DNA of 64,000 bases, taken from NCBI RefSeq assembly GCF_947507565.1, contig NC_089175.1, positions 6,375,733 through 6,439,732 on the forward strand, in the 5' to 3' direction. The notes below the pieces were generated by a model. It made no database searches. It saw nothing but the letters and a program-made list of their open reading frames with translations, and had not been told where the DNA came from. The stretch's first letter is position 1; each line of letters begins with the position of its first letter. This DNA is from Oscarella lobularis (Eukaryota > Porifera > Homoscleromorpha > Homosclerophorida > Oscarellidae). Shown piece by piece: positions 11,573 to 24,300 of this stretch. The position numbers and the translations under genes were made by a program.

Positions 11573-12093
11573 CCGAGAGTGGGGTAAGTGGCGGCAACGT
11601 TCCTTCGGCGTCGAGCGGTCAGGAGCGTAATGCGTACGCGGTGGACTTCCAGAAAGGGAGTGAGCAGCCGAAAAAGAAATTTTCATATCAAAGTGCAGTT
11701 CGCGCCGACTCTCCTGCGTCTTATATAAATATTAGGTCAAAGCAGCCCATTCAAGACGATTACACACCGATGAGATCTTTCACTCCTTCTAGCACGTTGG
11801 ATCCAATGATTATGGAAAAAGCTTTCTTGCCTCAATCCAAGGACGCTTGCGTCGATATGAGTGGTGGTGACGTTCCGTCAGCGCCGAGCGGTCAGAAGGG
11901 CAATACGAACGTGGAGGTTCTACAGAAAGAGCGCGAGGAGGTGGAAGAAAGGAAGAAGAAGAAGAAGAGGAAGGAAAAGAAATTGCCGTCTCAGAGTCCA
12001 GTCACTTTCGTGAATATCAGTGCAGAGGATTTGAATTTGGCAAAAGAAGCGGACGATACTGGCGATACCGGTAAGAACGATATTCCTGCTTGA
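11573..12093 (+). CDS. Orphan exon resembling a cytoplasmic tail with tyrosine motifs
   Basis: An open frame of about 173 codons starts just after a stop near 11570 and ends at a TGA at 12091. It has no ATG near its 5' end, so it is probably an exon rather than a whole gene. It begins exactly where similarity between the two sushi copies ends (about 11586). Features: two copies of an SGG(N/D)VPSA.SGQ phrase, a YINI motif (pYxNx type, Grb2-like SH2 binding), a DDYTPM motif (YxxM, PI3-kinase p85 type), and a Glu/Lys-rich charged run with about nine basic residues. No membrane segment was found next to it. It may be the tail of a lost receptor or an exon of an unresolved gene. Confidence 0.4.
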
Positions 12094-12540
12094 AACTCAA
12101 AATCAGTCATATAACTTTCTTCTGAGTCGACAATCCTACTTGCAGTATAGGTCGTATAGATCTAGCACAGAGAATTCATTGCATTCGCATGCAACAGCAC
12201 ACATTATTCAGTGAATCACACTACATATCATGCTGTCTCGCGTTTCATTTAGTTGTCGGGATTTTTGTGTATTTTGTGGTGTTGCTAGATAGTAAATGTT
12301 ATTGCGGCCTTAGGACTATAATATGTCGAGCAGCTCTATAACCTAGATTATTAACGATATCAAAAATTTGGGCTTGCTTGAAATAGCGTAACTGTATTCC
12401 TTGAAAGTTAGAAAACGACAAACTTCTTTTCTTTTTGTGTTGCGCTTACACGTCGATCGTGCGAAAAACGTCATAAACCGATCCCGGATTAGTTTGTATC
12501 ACGTGACGTCAGCCTTCCTAATTCCTCACCTCTGCTCGCG
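12094..12540. other. Non-coding, no feature seen
   Basis: Mixed-composition sequence with only short unsupported frames. Confidence 0.4.
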
Positions 12541-13110
12541 ATGGATGCCTCTAAAGTCGTTACTAGGGATTCACCGGAGGCAATTCAACTCGCCCTGACT
12601 CGCACCTAAGCCCGGAAGCTCGCGCAACGGCGCTCACCACCTTCAACCTCGTTCGACCGACGTAATCATCGCAACGCCGATCAAATCGGGCGCAACGTGA
12701 ATGCAGCAGATCGTCCACGGCCTTCGCAGCGGCGGAAGCATGGATTTCGAAGAAATCAAGTCGTGCCGTTCATCGAAGCGTCGCCCATGATCGGAATCGA
12801 TCTCAACGCCGATCTCATAGAGAAGCTCACCGGTAAGAATGTCAAAGCTCTATCGCTTTTGGACCGATCGTTGAAAGTCGCTTTCATTATCGCATCTCAA
12901 AGCATGGAAGACGTACGTCGTTCTCGCGAGTGAAGTGCTCGCTAAAGTTCCCGTACGACGCGGTCTGTCCTATTGTCGCTTCCTTCTCGTTTCCGGCCGA
13001 TTGCATGGGTGACACGTTCTGTGACTTTGCTAAAGGTGCACTGCAAATTTCAGCGACCATTTCCTCTCTCCGGGAGTTTTCTTTGACTTCACTTAGACGC
13101 GGCATGTAGT
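12541..13110 (+). pseudogene. Relic of the unknown gene at 21.4-25.1 kb
   Basis: The stretch 12795-13090 is close to 21910-22205. Both encode LIEKLTGKNVKALSLLDRS and a following segment (KVAFIIAS.SMED). Here that frame breaks after the SMEDV segment. Upstream, 12560-12790 reads as several short frames interrupted by stops. It is a fragment only and is not expected to be expressed as protein. Confidence 0.6.
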
Positions 13111-13159
13111 AGGTCCTTCTAACCGACTGTTCGTCAAGATGTACGTCTCTTTTGAGCTA

Positions 13160-13295
13160 TGGGTCTCCACCTCCTTAGGCTTTCCTGCTCAAGTATCTTT
13201 TGAAACAACGTCGATTCTCGTTCCAGAGAGCAGTCTTATTCTCTTCAGAACGGGGAAAGGTGCCTGTGTAGACAAAATTTCAGTTCATGGTCTGG
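13160..13295 (-). pseudogene. Second relic of an ATPase 5' end
   Basis: Nearly the same as the relic at 6595-6725, and like it similar to the exon-2/intron junction of ATPase paralogue 1. It was carried along in the tandem duplication whose left edge lies near 13090 (6510 in the other copy). Confidence 0.6.
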
Positions 13296-13750
13296 GAAAT
13301 CGTCTTGCGATGTCTAGGTATATAGAAACTGAACTTGCACGTATGATTGAAAACGAAACTTCCGGATCAGATTTGTCTTGAACCTGCCTTCGGCGTGATT
13401 ACGAAATGCACAGAGTACTGTATGTATATCGGCCCTTTGTCTAACTCAGCCGTCAGTTTTCCTTGAGTCAAGTTCGGGGTCACTCCGAGTTACTCCAGTC
13501 CAATTCTTGCTGATCTTGGTAGTACGTCGAACGTCAACTTCAGGCTGTAACCTAGGTAAGAACAAACGGTGCAATTGCTTAGCACAAGCGAAGAATATAT
13601 ATATTCAACTGAGATCGATCGTCTTCTCGTTGCATGGCTGTATAGGCTGGAACGCGGTGCTATAGAGTTCAGCTTATTTTTAGAGCTCTTTTCCATATAG
13701 TCTTTCTTTCATAGAACAAAGGACTGGCTGAAAGGAAATCGAAACTGGTT

Positions 13751-16700
13751 ATGTCAGCTACCGCTTTTCTTTTGCTTCTCACCGCAACTTCGGGCCTTTC
13801 TTTCTGTATATCCTCTTCTAACTGTAAAACATGTTATGGTAATTTTTCTCTTGCTTTATAGTTTGTAGAAGACCGTCTCGTCCTGTGAACGGCAATGTCC
13901 GCTTTGTTGGAAACACTGCAAAGTTTTCGTGTAATTCTTCTGAAGGTTACGTCCTATTGGGTTCGCCGACGTTAGATTGTTGGCATTCGTGGTCAGGACT
14001 TCCACGTTGGTCAAACGATCCGCCCAAATGCGAAAAACGTACAATTAAATCGATGCATGATACTGTAAAAATTTGGATATTGGCAAATGCTAAAATTCGA
14101 TTTTAGGATATTGCGCTTGGCTGGTTCCACCAGAAAACGGCACTCTGTACCTTTCGGGCAACAGAGCGAATTATCAGTGCGATGACGGCTTCAGGCTGAT
14201 CGGCAGAAGCAATCGAACTTGCTTCCAAAACGAAACCGCTCAAGCGCATTGGTCTGGTCCGTCTGTATGGTGTTCACGTAAGTCTTTCATTGTACATAAA
14301 AAAATTTGTGTTATTCTATCTTTAGCTTGCCCTGTGCCTCCAGAAATAGATAGAGGGTTTTTGGTAGAGGAAAGAGAACTCGTAGCAGAGTACAGATGCG
14401 AACCCCGTCACGTCATGATAGGAAATAGGACGATCACCTGCAAAGGTGCATCGAAATCTTGGACGTCTCCCCCAACGTGCATTAAGCTAGGAACGACACA
14501 CTCTTAGGAACTCTCCTATAGAACATATAGTAGTTGATTTAATTAAACAGGTTGCTACGACCTTCATCATCCGCCAAAAGGGCACGTACACTTCAACAAT
14601 GCGACGCTCCGAGCGGAGTACACGTGCAACGAGGGACTTCACTTGTTTGGCACCCCGATCCGAACTTGCAATAGATACTGGTGGTCGGACGCAACTCCAT
14701 CTTGCGCTGGTGTGACTGTACAACTTCTTGAACGCGTTTCCGAAAAAAAAGGAAATTGTCTTTTGTTTAGAATGTCGACCTATGCGTCTTAGTCTTTACA
14801 ACGGACATGCCATCGTATCCTCAGATGGGTTCCAAGTTAATTTTACCTGCAACAGAGGTCACAAGTTGGAGGGATCTGATTATCGACGGTGCAACACTAC
14901 TACAGGCGAATGGAGCGGAAATTTTCCGTCCTGCAAATTTGGTAATTTAAAAATCTAACTTTACTGGTCGTCGAACCTTTTGTGTATAAGCTTGTGATTT
15001 GGCGCTGAGTGATCCAGCCGACGGGCTGGTGACCGTTTCTTCCAGACGAGCAACTGCGACGTACCGGTGTAATGAGGGATACCTTCTAAAAGGGAGATAC
15101 GTCAGATATTGCGTGAGTGAGTCGGATCAGTGGACAGGCTCAAGCCCAACGTGCCTTCCTTGTGAATTTAATCATTTAATTAAGATATAGTACGTTTTAT
15201 ACGTTGCATTTTCTGCAGCCTGTCCTAAGCTTGCCTCCCCTCAAAACGGACGAGTAATAAAGCCTTTATTTGAACTTTTTGAAGTTCGATATTCGTGCGC
15301 CGCGAGTTACGTTCTCGTGGGAAACCCAATTCGAACGTGCAACAAATCCGGAATGTGGTCCGGGTCAAACCCGTCTTGCGTTTATGCGAGTAAGATTTCA
15401 AGAAGTGAAACAGAGATAATGAAATTGGGTTTATATATGTATGCAGCCTGCGGCGTTCTCACTAATCCTGAGAACGGAAACGTGATCTACTCGCTTTACT
15501 TGGAAACGCTTAAAGCAACCTACACGTGTAAAGCGCCTTTGAAGCTTATTGGATATTCGTACCGAACGTGCAGCCGCTGGTTTTTCTTTGCAAGGTGGTC
15601 AGGAGATGCTCCTAGTTGCGAATGTGCGTTTTATTACCTTGTAATATGTATAATACGTGGCTCCGTTTGTAGATTGTTACCCTTTGTCAAGAGCTTTCAA
15701 GAATGGAGTCGTGACTGTGTCGTCGGATAAACTTGTCACCCGCTACTCTTGCAACATCGGCTATAAGTTGATTGGAGACACGTTGCAAATCTGCAACAGG
15801 AATACGGCTCTATGGTCGGGTTTGCGTCCTCAATGTTCGCATGGTACGCAACTCAATTTCGAAGTTGTTTGATTGGTTTCTTCAGAACAATTTTTTTGTT
15901 TATGCAGCTTGTCCGCAACTTGAAAATATAGAAAATGGAATTGTGTTTACGCAAGGAATCCGAGCAATATATCGCTGCAGCAGTGGCTATAAACCCGAAG
16001 GAAATTTTACTGTTCGTATTTGCAACGTGACAACTGGCCAATGGAGTGGATCTGCATCAAGTTGTGTTTTTGGTATTAATTAATTCCGCATATGAGACTT
16101 TATGTCAAATCGTTTTTCTTCAGGATGCTCTTCACCTACCCTCAACATAACGAATGGTTTCGGAACTTTTATGGGAACGTTTATTCGATTTCGTTGCCGT
16201 CCTGGTTATAGGCTTATTGGCGCTGCTGAAATTCACTGCCGTTCGTCGTTCTTTTACACCGAATTGCAGACAAATTGGTCAGAACCGTTTCCCGCCTGTT
16301 CTCGTAAGACTGGAAAAAAAAGGTTGCACTCTATTTGTTAATTAAATGGCTGTTTTTGTAGCATGTCGTCGTCCATATCCTCCTTCATATGGTTCAGTCA
16401 GTGAGCGAAATCTTCGAGTCACCTATCGCTGCCGGGAAGAATCTATTCTCGTGGGAAACGAGGTGCGATACTGCAACGAGACAACAGGCGAATGGTCAGG
16501 ATCAGATCCGTCATGCAAATATTTAGGCCTCAGAGGTACTCTGCATGCATTCACTGAATGAGTTTGTCGTTGATTATTTATTGTTTATGGCAGGCTACGT
16601 TTACAAACGATGCTACCTCTTACGAGCTCCTCTTGATGGGCAGGTGTCATATTCATTAGTCGGCGCAAATGTCAAGGCAACTTACACTTGTCGACCTGGC

Positions 16701-19700
16701 TTTTCGCTTCAAGGAAATGCAAACAGACTTTGCATCAGCACATCTTATTTTACAAGTTGGACCGGCGGTTATATTCCAAAATGCTTCGCGCTCCGTAAGT
16801 GCACCTGGAAATACGAAGATAAATTAAATTTGCATAGGAACTGCTAGGCTGTCATTCTGTTAGCGAACATCTAAAAAATGGAATTGTTAGAGTTTTTCAG
16901 CATCGTGTCAACTACTCGTGCAATGACGGATATAAGTTGAAGGGGCCGTCTACTCTGCTATGCAATATTACCTTCTCTATCCCTGATATTACTACGGGCC
17001 GCTGGTCAAACTCGCCCCCACAGTGCGAGCTTTGTGAGCGTGTCACTTTTAACTGTTAAACCAAACTACTTGCTATATCTCTACAGCATGCCCTTTGCCC
17101 AAAGCTCCGCTTTGGGGCTCAGTTGTTGTACGAGGTTCGTGGGCCATCTACTCATGCGGCTCAGGGCACAAACTCTTTGGCTGGGGTTCAGTAAAATGCG
17201 TGTCAGGAAAATGGTCTCGACAGGCTTCATTTTGTGTTTTGGGTAGAGAAATAAAGAGTCTATTTTGCTGAATGTTGATGCAAGAATTTTCTATAGGTTG
17301 TTCTACGAGACCACTGAGTATAAGAAACGGGTACGTGAGAATCAATGGGTCGGTTGCAGAATATAGTTGCTACTCTGGCTACCGGCTTGTTAATGAAAGA
17401 AAGCAATACTGTAGAAGAAAGTGGACCAGGTCCTATCAATGGGACGGTCCGAAGCCCTGGTGCACTCGTACGTATTTGCCTATGTCACCTAAGCTATTCA
17501 AAGCATTGACTTTTCTCTACGTTAAAGGCTGCTCAGTTCCTATTGCCCCCTTGAATGGCAGAGTTATTGAGAAAGAAAACGAAGCCATATATCTTTGCAA
17601 CCCTGGGCACAAACTTGTTGGCATGCGTTCAGTAAAATGCGTATCAGGAAATTGGTCTCAACAAGCCCCAAGCTGTGTTTTGGGTAGAGAGATAAAGAGC
17701 TCATTTTGCTAAATGTTGATAAAAGAAATTTCTGTAGGTTGTTCTAGAAGCGCACTAAGTATAAAAAACGGAGACGTGAGAATCAATGGGTCGGTTGCAG
17801 AATATAGTTGCTACTCTGGCTACCGGCTTGCAAATGAAAGAAAGCAATACTGCAAAAAGCGGGTCTGGTCCTATTACTATTACTGGGACGGTCAGAAGCC
17901 CTGGTGCACTCGTACGTATTTGCATATGTCACATAAGCTATTCAAGGCATTGTTTTTTTCTACGTTAAAGGCTGCTCAGTTCCTATTGCTCCTCCAAATG
18001 GCAGAGTTATTGAGAAAGAAAACAAAGCCATATATCTCTGCAACCAGGGCTTTTCTGTACTGGGATCAACAAATAGAACAACGTGCGACCCTGTTTCCGG
18101 CCGATGGAGGGGTTCTACACCAGTTTGTGCACCCGGTAAAGCGTTGGCAAACAAATGATGACTGTAATGTTTATAGTTAATTAATTTGTAGAAAAAGACA
18201 GCACTTCAAGTTCTGGCCAGATGTCTGGGTCAGGAGAAGAGAGCACTTCAAGTTCTGTTCAGATGTCTGGGTCAGGAGTACAAGACGGCGATGCGTCGGA
18301 AACGGACAATGAGAAAGTCATCCACGATAGCGCTGATAAAGAAGAAAACGCAACATGTCGCTCTCCTTCTAATCCGCCTAATGGTTCAGTTGCCGTTGCG
18401 TCTCCGAGACGAGGCCTTTATGTGGCAACATACAGTTGCGACAGCGGCTTCAGGCTGATAGGAAGAGGCAAACGCCGATGCAACACTTTGCGCAATCAGT
18501 GGCATCCCTCCGAATCGTCGTGCTCTTTAGGTATAGATACCGTATACATGCAGTAGTCTACTGGCTCTAAAAGTACTCCTAAATCCTTAAATTTTCTTTT
18601 AATCTACGGGCGGTTTTTATTCTAGAGTGATAAAATCTTACTTGAATTCATGGGCACCTTAAAACGTTAATTTAATTCATAGTACCTTTTGAAACATTAA
18701 TTCCTAAACCGATAGTGGGGTACTATTAGAGCCGGTTTACGGTGGTGTAGAGATGCTGTACAGTCGATCAATATTTAATATTTAACATCCTGTTACAGAG
18801 TGTCCGTCTCTTCCAAATCTGAAAAATGGGCGAATTTTAGTGAACGACTCTTTGGCAACCTATTCCTGCATTGCCTCCTACACACTGTACGGAGAATCGG
18901 TGCGAAAATGTTCGAACGACTCAAGGAAATGGATGGGCCAGGCACCATTCTGCTCACGTAAAGACCAATAATTAATTAATGCAAGTGGTAGAATCTAAAT
19001 CTGTTAATAAGGTTGCCCTAAACTATTTAATCCACCAAATGGCCGCGTTCAAATTCGCGGGAAGAATATTCTATGGGCAGATTATGCATGCAATAAAGGC
19101 TATCGACTAATAGGAACATCGCAAAATTATTGCGTACAAAATTATTGGAGGCGAATAGCACCGTATTGTTCAGGTTAAACAAGACAAACGGCATAATTTA
19201 TATTTAAAATTTTCGAAATAATTCCGTTATAGCTTGCCCATCTCCACGTCGAATACAAAATGCAGAAGTGTATGAATATGGATCTGTAGCACGATACACA
19301 TGCGATTGGAATCATATCTTGTCTGGAGGTTCCGTGATTAGATGCAACAATCAAACAAGGAAGTGGTCTGAGTCGAAGCATCGATGCGTTCCAAGTACAA
19401 CAGCTACAATTGCCTAAAACGCTTTAGCCGATTTCTTACATTTTCAGGAACATGCTTTATGGACGATAACCGGCTTCTAAACGGAAAATTAAAAAAAAGA
19501 GGCACATATGGAATGAAGGAAACATTTTCATGCAACGACGGCTTCGAACTAATCGGCCAACCGATTCGACGTTGCATCAACGGAACGTGGAATCATCTCG
19601 TGCCAACTTGCAAGCGAATCGTCCCCAACTGCAGCGAGGGTGAAGAGCGACGCGACGCGTGCAATCGTCTGTGCACGTGCACGAACAGCAGTTGGTCGTG

Positions 19701-20706
19701 CTGTCGCGAACGCTCCGAATTCACGTCGATGACCGTCGAGGAGCGAAAACGCTATATTCAAGCAGTTCTTAACGTCTCGACACACCCGCTCTACAGAAGA
19801 AAGTACGACAATTTTCTTCGAAATGGTAGGAAGTACTACAAAGGCAATGGACCAATGGGCAACCCGTTTGACCCAAAGATATTTCTTGCCCTGCAACGGG
19901 ACTACCTTATCGCATACGAAAACTTTCTACGCGAGATCGACTGCAGAGTGACAGTGCCATACTGGGACTGGAGTGTCGTCGGGCAGGATCCTTTCGCCTC
20001 GTCCCCGTGGGGCGACGACGATCACCAGCTCGGAGGCGACGGCGTCGGCGAGCCGCCGTGCGTTCTAACAGGACCGTTTCGTGCCGAAGACTTTACCTTT
20101 CTAGGCGAAAGATGCGTCGAGCGGGCGTTTTCCGGGACGTTTCCGGGACCGGTTGAAATTGCTCGTTTACTCGCTTTACCTGCTGATAGGATCGACGATT
20201 TGGAGCGAAGTCTGCGAGTCAATTTGGACCTATCGGTGCGCTGTCTCATCGGAGGGACGATGTGTTCGTACTCCGCTTTCTATGCGCCGGAGTTTCCGCT
20301 TCATATTGCGTTCATTGACAAATTGCTCGGAGAGTGGGAAATGAAAAACGCTTCGAATAGGAATGCTATCTCAAACTTCTTCTCAAATAATCGCCGACGA
20401 ATTTTTGATAATGGCCGGAGAGTCTGCTACACAGAAGGAGCCAAGGTCCACAACATGTTGTCACGGATGAGCGCCGAGGAGCTTGAGAAGTTACCGCGTA
20501 GATCTTTTAGCGACTTGAGCTCGAAAGCACTACGTTTGATGAAAGCGGGAGAGGAGGAGAAAAAGAAGGCGGAAAAGATAAACGAGTTTCTTCATTTGGG
20601 CACTACTCCACTGACAATGTGTACCACTGTGGCGGTGGAGCGCTACAATGTGTCGAGTGGCTGTCTACCCTTGAATGAAACAATGTCAATCTTTAGACTC
20701 GCTTGA
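13751..20706 (+). CDS. Secreted multi-sushi protein with a C-terminal pseudo-tyrosinase domain (copy B)
   Basis: Twenty-five exons, about 1,804 residues. Exon 1 (13751-13823) is a signal peptide. Sushi exons: 13862-14038, 14107-14277, 14326-14490, 14551-14709, 14771-14941, 14991-15161, 15219-15389, 15447-15623, 15673-15843, 15908-16072, 16124-16303, 16362-16535, 16594-16794, 16848-17033, 17087-17242, 17297-17467, 17528-17683, 17738-17911, 17971-18135, 18192-18530, 18799-18957, 19012-19173, 19233-19394. All have lengths divisible by three. The last exon (19448-20706) holds a sushi domain, a CxC-rich stretch and a tyrosinase fold (VPYWDW, IGGTM, FIDKLLGEW). The usual copper histidines are replaced: FLPWHR is FLALQR, the CuB pair reads D/R, and HH reads HI. 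A non-catalytic binding role is inferred. The exon at 14326 lacks a GT donor. Confidence 0.82.
18192..18330 (+). other. Ser-Gly linker with internal 42-bp tandem duplication (within copy B)
   Basis: Between sushi exons the protein reads STSSSGQMSGSGEE then STSSSVQMSGSGVQ, followed by an acidic stretch. SGSG next to acidic residues is the usual context for glycosaminoglycan attachment to secreted proteins. The same linker is present in copy A at about 11057-11190. Confidence 0.6.
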
Positions 20707-20964
20707 TAGCGTAGCTTGAACGTTAGAAAACGAAGAGCTTTTTTGGTGCGCTTTTGATGTTAATGCTGATGTCCGCATGTTCCAGCTGTTTTTTGCTTTG
20801 ATTTAGTAGAATCGTCTGTGCCCAGGTCTATGCCAATGCTCAGGCCTGTAACCTCGCTTAGCGAGTAGCGCACGCTGCTCGCGCCTTCACTGAGGGACGT
20901 GTCTTCAGTGCATTAGACTTATTTTGTTTCGGCTGCGCTTTCTCTCCTCGAGTGCCTTTTTTGA

Positions 20965-21290
20965 ATCAGAGATTGCCCAGAAAAACGCGGATTGTGCATT
21001 ACACAAAGAAAAGGTACGGGACATAAGTGTACGGGAAACTAACTGAGGCCCCTTTCAAGGAAGTTGTGCTCTTCTGACGAGTCTGAAGATCCGGTGCTGC
21101 CGTCTGTACGTCAATAGTGGATCGAGCGCACAAGCGACCGAATGCAGCAGACAGATTGCCGTAAGTTGTCCCGGTGATGCTGTACGGAGTACAAACATGG
21201 CGTCGCGGATGGGCGATGTTTATATTCCTATGTCGAATGCGGTCCTTTAGCCTTTTTAATGTCAGTGAATAAGCTAAGGGTCACGTCGAA
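20965..21290 (+). repeat. Dispersed repeat R1, copy 2
   Basis: Resembles 5800-6080 in order and sequence (AAAAACGCGGATT, GGCCCCTTTCAAG, TAAGTTGTCC, ATGGCGTC, ATGGGCGA, TCACGTCGAAGA). It lies between the tyrosinase gene and the decayed gene at 21.4 kb. Confidence 0.55.
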
Positions 21291-21399
21291 GACGCCATAA
21301 ATCGAAAACCTCCGCACACTGGTTAATTGCATAATGAGTTCAATCGCCTAGTCCAACCTGCAGAATTTATATCGTTTTCTAAATCGTTTATGCTTTGCA

Positions 21400-24300
21400 G
21401 TGGAACTTCGCCTAAATGAACCGTTCGAAGTCGTACCAAATATTGCGCGAATCATTAATCCAGCCATTTTCATCAACATTACTCTGTCGAAACGGCGTAC
21501 AAAGGAAATCAAAGCAAAGGGCTTTTGGGAGTTTGGGTCTAGCGATTTTCCTATTTCCATCGACCCGGCACCTCTTCCTCCCTTGCTTCCGGGCCAAACA
21601 CCGTCAAGTCTTCGCAAACCGAAGGGCTTCCTCCTTACAGGAGGAGACGAGATTAGCATTCGAAGCATCATAGACAAGTTGAATGCCGATTTTTTGCCGT
21701 CCGAACTGCGCGGCGCACTCGAGAGCGCGTCGATGTTGGACTTCGCTATTCTTGATCCCTTATTCAAAATACCTATCGGAACAGGCGCGAGAGGATTTCA
21801 AATTCAACTATCGGGACTTCCACGCGTCAACAATTGGACGGGCGTTGCTCTCAACGCAAAGCCGGCGAAGCGAAACCGGCTCTAGCCGTTGAATTTGAAT
21901 TCGACGAAGTAAAGCTAGCCGATCTCATAGAGAAGCTCACTGGTAAAAATGTCAAAGCTTTATCGCTTTTGGACCGATCGTTGAAAGTCGCCTTCATTAT
22001 CGCATCTCGAAGCATGGAAGACGTCGTTCTCGCGGGAGAAGCGCTAGGCCGAATTCCCATACGACGCGGTCTGCCGATTGTCGCTTCCTTCTCTTTTCCG
22101 GCCGATTGCATGGGTGACGCGTTCTGTGACTTTGCTAAAGGCGCACTGGGATCGGGCGCCACGCTGCATATTTCAGCGACTATTTCCTCTCTCCGGGAGT
22201 TCTCTCTGACGGCCGGCGTAACGGATATTCAATTAGGAAGTGGGCTAACTCTTAGTGAGGCGGCACTAGAATTTGCCATTGGCATGGAAACGTTCGTTGG
22301 AATAAGAGCGACTCTTCGACTCGACGATCCGCCTATATCGTTTACCGGTTGACTACGGGCCGGCCTCCAAGGTCTCGAGGTGGGCATGACAATGAATGGC
22401 ATCTAGAAAAGACCGTTCGGAATTGACTTTCTCGCTTTTGGCAACGCTCGAATCTCTATAACCCTCAAGCCCGGAGCGCCGGTTGTAGGATTTGAAATCG
22501 GTGGAGAAATTCGCCTCGGAAAGATCGACAGCGGGCGAGAAATCATTGGAAAATGCTATGTCGGAATCGATCCACTTGCCGAAATTATTTTTACAGTTCC
22601 GTAACGATAAAAAGTCTTCCCTCGAAGCTTTCGACATCGATCTGTCTCTTCCGAGACGTCTAGCGGAGAGCGGACTTCCGCGAGGACTCAACGCATCCTT
22701 TTCAGTGGACGCGCGCGAGATTCGACCCCCCGGGAATCGTAATACCGGCCGGTTTCGTGCTCAATTGCACGATCGACATTCTCGGCTGGCGTCTGAACGC
22801 CTACATCGACGTGGGCCCTTCCACGAGGCATAAAAAATCGACATTCAAATGGATCCGCTCGACATCGGCAGCGGCGTTTTCAAAATGTACAAATCGCGTC
22901 AAGATCATTCGGTGGGGCCCCTTTTGATTGCTGACGTCACGATGTCACCTCGTCCCAAAGTCAACGTGACCGCCGCCGGTTACGTGAGTCTCTTCTTCGG
23001 TCTTCTCGAAGCGGAAATCTTTCTTCAAGTCACCGATTCGTATTTCTTGTTTTTCGTTCGTGGACGTTTATTTCTCTTCGATGCACTGCTTAGGGTCTAC
23101 GCGCCGTACGGTTCGTTGCAAGAGGCGTCGTTTCGCGTCTACGGCATGCTGTCGACCGAGTGGCTCGACAAAATTCGCGAGGAGACTCTTCAAATTATAC
23201 AAGATGCAGTCGACGAAGCAGATCGACAACTGAGCGGCGTTGTGACGAATTTTCAAAGCGCTATGGCCGACTATAACAAAGCTCAAGATGACTATATGAA
23301 TAAGTTGGCAGAAGTGGGGAACCTAAAGCCATGTGGAACATGTCCAGATAGTACGAAAAAGTCAAATACTTGATTATTTATATTTTTATTTTAATTCTCT
23401 CGTTTTCTTTACGTAGAGTGCACCGGTTGTACAAGCTGGAGATCCTGCTGCAGTGATTTCTTTTTCTTTTGCCTTGGATGCCCCTCGTGGGACTTCTGTT
23501 GCGCCAAAGAGCCGGACTTAATTTGCAAGGCGGCTATACTTCTCTGCGAAAAAAACGATAAGCTCCACCGTCGACGGTTTGGTCATTCTTGGAAAATTGG
23601 CCCAAGAGACGAGAACGGACTATACGGTCGCCTTTTCGGCGATGAACAATTTGAGAACGACTCTCAAAGGCGCGGGCGACGCGGCGCGCTTTATCGTTCA
23701 ACTGGGCCTGGGCGGAATGATAAACATAAAAAAAATCGAATTAGATATTCTTATTGGACTCGTCTCCGACGGGCATTTCATGGGAAAGATTGTCGTGTCG
23801 TTTCTCGGAGAGAACGACGTCGAACTGAGTTTCAATCTCCGATTGAAGAGTGTAAAGGATATGGCTTTAGATATGGCCGATGCTATATTTCCCGGCATAA
23901 CGGGACGACGACGTGACGTTGAATCGCCGTTGCCGGGGTTCAGTCATCGACATCGTTTTCCGCGCATGTATATACGTCGTCCGGGCGACGGCGTACGACT
24001 GCGAGCGAAACGATTCATTCCCACGGTCATGCCAACGATTCCCGTCTTGCCAACGATTCCTCCCCAATGACTCGAAGCTCTATTGAAGAGACGTTTGACT
24101 GCCGATGAGGTGCAACAGAGGGAGGCGCAACTTAAGGAAGCGCTAGTTGCCTGGGAAAAGAAAGCGGAGGAGGCGAATGCAATGCCAGCGATAGCTGATC
24201 CAATACCGAAGAACGGGAAGCTGTTAACAATCGAAAACTTGCACAAAGAGCTGAGTAAGTGACGTATAAAATATTTTGAATTCTTTAATTCTCTTTCTTC

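Larger units (their letters stand above)
13090..18722 (+). repeat. Tandem segmental duplication (copy B); copy A is about 6510-11586
   Basis: The two blocks match almost exon for exon, introns included, with an offset growing from about 6.55 to 7.1 kb through small insertions and an extra sushi exon pair in B. Similarity stops abruptly after AAACCGA(G/T)AGTGGGGTA, at 11586 in A and 18722 in B. Confidence 0.8.
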
